Positions 62,025-64,000 of a stretch of DNA of 64,000 nucleotides are shown here, piece by piece. The DNA comes from Pseudomonadales bacterium (GTDB lineage Bacteria > Pseudomonadota > Gammaproteobacteria > Pseudomonadales > JAHRWD01): positions 186,001 to 250,000 of the forward strand of contig JARGPR010000003.1 of assembly GCA_029210125.1 (NCBI GenBank), given 5' to 3'. The notes below the pieces were generated by a model. The model ran no database searches and was not told the origin of the DNA. It worked only from the letters and a program-made list of their open reading frames with translations. Each line of letters opens with the position of its first letter. Positions within the stretch are counted from its first letter, which is position 1. The position numbers and the translations under genes are program-made.

Positions 62025-64000
62025 GTGAACAAGTCCATGGATTTTAATCCTGGCTTTACAGAAACGCAGCGGGTAGCTTCGATTTTGTTGAGCCAGGGAG
62101 GGTTGATTTTGCAGTTCAGTGAAATTGCTAGCCACCTTACTGGTTGGGCTGCGGAAGTTGCGGTCGGTATGCAGGTAGAGCAGTGCGTTGAGATTTTATT
62201 ATTAGATGGTAACCCTGCTTCGCTCCTTGAGCTGGCGCAGAATCAAATAGCTGGTTTGCAGGCCGTCCTAATTTCACACCAACAACCTTCGAACCCTCTA
62301 CCGGTATCCTTAAGTTTGATGTTAATAAAAGGAGCCGTCAGTGAAGAAGATCGAATCCTTATTAATGCAGTACCGGAACTATCCTCAGACACGATAAAAA
62401 ACCATCTCACCGCCCGGGCACTATTTAATCTCGACTGGCAGGGTTCGCCTCTTGTGGTAATCCGTTGGAATACCCGTTTGGAGGTTGAGCAGTGGAGTCC
62501 CGGTGCGGAGCGGGTTTTTGGTTTCAAGGCTGAGCAAGCGCTTGGAAAAAGTGCCCATGATCTGATCATCCCAGAGCACCGCTTTTCAAGTGTTGAGAGT
62601 GAGTTTGAGGATCTACTAGGCCTAACCGAAGGCACGTTTGGACTTTATGAGAACGTGACCGCTGACGGCCGGCGGATTTTTTGTGAATGGCATAACACAC
62701 CGTTGACAGATGAAAGAGGAATAGCGCTAGGTTTGATTACTCTGGCTCAAGATGTCACTGAGCGAACCCAGGTTCAGCAACAGTTACTACGAAACGAAGA
62801 GCGATTTCGCACCTATTTTGAACAGTCCCTGACAGGCATATCTATTATCGATCCGGACTTGGGCTGGATCGATGTGAATCAGCAGCTATGTCGGATGTTG
62901 GGGTATAGTCGCGAAGAGCTATTGTCAGTTGGTTGGAAGAGTTTGTCGCCTGACAAAGAGCGCCTTGCCGATTTGGAGTTATCGAAAAAATTTCTGGCCG
63001 GTGAGCTGGATCAAGCTTCGTTTGAGAGTAAGCGTATTTGCAAAGATGGCTCGGTAATCTATGTAGAGGTGAATACCAACGCAGTACGAACACCCGATGG
63101 TAGTGTCGATTACTTTATATCCCAGATTCTCGATATAACGGAGCGAACACTCGAGCGTCGGCATCTTGATCGCACCTTGGCTCTGTTGGTGAGTATATCC
63201 GATGCTTTGCCTGATCTGGTCTATTTTAAGGACCAAAAGGGTGTATATCAACGAGTGAACAAAGCTGTTGAAAAGCGAGCTTCGCGCTCAAACGATCAAT
63301 ATGTCGGCTTGACCGATGCCGATCTGTTTCCCGCCAATGTCGTCACACTGCTGAAGCAGCAAGATATTGAATTACTGAATAATATCGACAATGACAAGCC
63401 ACTTGAATTTGAAGATTGGCATGCTGTTGCAGGGGGTGAACCTCGGTGTTACAACACTCGAAAAATAGTGGTTAAGGATAGTGAAGACCGGGCAATGGGA
63501 ATTCTGGGTATAAGCCGGGATATTACTGAATTAAAGCTAGCCCAGAGGGCACTTAGTTACTCCCAAACCATTATTGACCTTACCGTTGATATGATGGCTT
63601 TGTTTGATGATAAAGGCTGCTGTTTGTCGGCGAACAGGGCTTATTGTGAAGCATTCTTGATCCCTCCCGAGCGTATTGTTGGTATGCACTGGAGTGAAAT
63701 AAATCACCAACAACCAGCAACCCATGCCCAGATAGCTGAAAGTCACCGCCGGTGTCTTGCGGGGGAGATTGTTGTTATTGAAACGCAGGTCGCGCTGCCC
63801 AGTTTGGGGGTTTGTTTTGTGGCTATTCGCTTGACTCCCTATAAAGATGGAGCTGGTGAAGTGAATGGGTTGGTTGTAACCATTCATGATATCTCGGATT
63901 TGGAAAGGGCCGGAGAGGAGCTGCGCCGTTATGAGAAAATTCTTTCTTCGACCCACGACCTAATGTCTTTTGTGACACCCGATTACAAATTGGTGGCGGT
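62025..64000 (+). CDS. Multi-PAS signalling protein, 5' part (runs off right edge)
   Basis: 658 codons without a stop from the GTG at 62025 (GGAG 6 bases upstream). There is no signal peptide or membrane helix. Residues 1-130 are a divergent PAS-like or unassigned region. PAS/PAC units follow at about 143-246 (ends AQDVTER), 257-375 (ILDITER), 390-503 (SRDITEL) and 513-626 (IHDISDL), with a further one beginning near 637. The output domain, such as a histidine kinase, GGDEF or EAL, is outside the window, so the activity cannot be named. Soluble sensor of redox, light or small ligands by family. Confidence 0.85.
   Translation, partial: MNKSMDFNPGFTETQRVASILLSQGGLILQFSEIASHLTGWAAEVAVGMQVEQCVEILLLDGNPASLLELAQNQIAGLQAVLISHQQPSNPLPVSLSLMLIKGAVSEEDRILINAVPELSSDTIKNHLTARALFNLDWQGSPLVVIRWNTRLEVEQWSPGAERVFGFKAEQALGKSAHDLIIPEHRFSSVESEFEDLLGLTEGTFGLYENVTADGRRIFCEWHNTPLTDERGIALGLITLAQDVTERTQVQQQLLRNEERFRTYFEQSLTGISIIDPDLGWIDVNQQLCRMLGYSREELLSVGWKSLSPDKERLADLELSKKFLAGELDQASFESKRICKDGSVIYVEVNTNAVRTPDGSVDYFISQILDITERTLERRHLDRTLALLVSISDALPDLVYFKDQKGVYQRVNKAVEKRASRSNDQYVGLTDADLFPANVVTLLKQQDIELLNNIDNDKPLEFEDWHAVAGGEPRCYNTRKIVVKDSEDRAMGILGISRDITELKLAQRALSYSQTIIDLTVDMMALFDDKGCCLSANRAYCEAFLIPPERIVGMHWSEINHQQPATHAQIAESHRRCLAGEIVVIETQVALPSLGVCFVAIRLTPYKDGAGEVNGLVVTIHDISDLERAGEELRRYEKILSSTHDLMSFVTPDYKLVA

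Overview
The window is a contiguous piece of a gammaproteobacterial chromosome around the replication origin. The genes point to the Pseudomonadales/Cellvibrionales side of the class: algZ-algR-like genes followed by hemC-hemD-hemX-hemY, class I adenylate cyclase, the atpIBEFHAGDC-glmU-glmS order, parB-parA-rsmG-mnmG-mnmE-yidC-yidD-rnpA-rpmH facing dnaA-dnaN-recF-gyrB, and plsC-glyS-glyQ with trkH-trkA-rsmB-fmt-def. I cannot name a genus. Almost everything is housekeeping, densely packed, with many 4-base ATGA overlaps. No rRNA, tRNA, CRISPR array, IS element or prophage was seen.

Layout. 1-5.8 kb (minus): 5'-part of thrS with a possible leader pseudoknot, cyaA, argH. 5.9-12.3 kb (plus): sensor kinase and LytTR regulator of the AlgZ/AlgR type, then hemC, hemD, hemX, hemY. 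12.4-14.1 kb: a small accessory islet with a cytosolic trypsin-like protease gene, a RelE/StbE-type toxin with its StbD/Phd-type antitoxin, and three tandem 12-bp repeats at the antitoxin promoter. 14.1-19.4 kb: uvrD and a TRAP transporter split into convergent parts, with the binding protein on plus and the two membrane subunits on minus. 19.5-26 kb (minus): monomeric isocitrate dehydrogenase, purU, glmS, glmU. 26-33 kb (minus): complete F1Fo ATP synthase operon with a clear sigma70 promoter and a strong terminator.

33-48.7 kb is the origin region. ParA/ParB, rsmG, mnmG, mnmE, yidC, yidD, rnpA and rpmH run on minus; dnaA, dnaN, recF and gyrB run on plus. Two intergenic stretches carry DnaA boxes: mnmG-mnmE (37.45-37.79 kb, AT-rich, five box-like sites) and rpmH-dnaA (41.9-42.3 kb, two box-like sites). 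Two identical parS sites lie inside recF, matching the parA/parB genes about 11 kb away.

48.9-59.3 kb (minus): plsC, glyS, glyQ, a small SAM methyltransferase, the TrkH/TrkA potassium uptake genes, rsmB, fmt, def. 59.7-64 kb (plus): a LysM protein, dprA, and the first 658 codons of a multi-PAS signalling protein that runs off the window.

The least ordinary items are the protease plus toxin-antitoxin islet with its repeat operator, the two parS sites inside recF, the choice between two origin candidates, the pseudoknot-like thrS leader, the polypyrimidine mirror tract after dnaN, and the lipoprotein-type TRAP binding protein. No wholly new multi-gene system could be demonstrated from the sequence alone.
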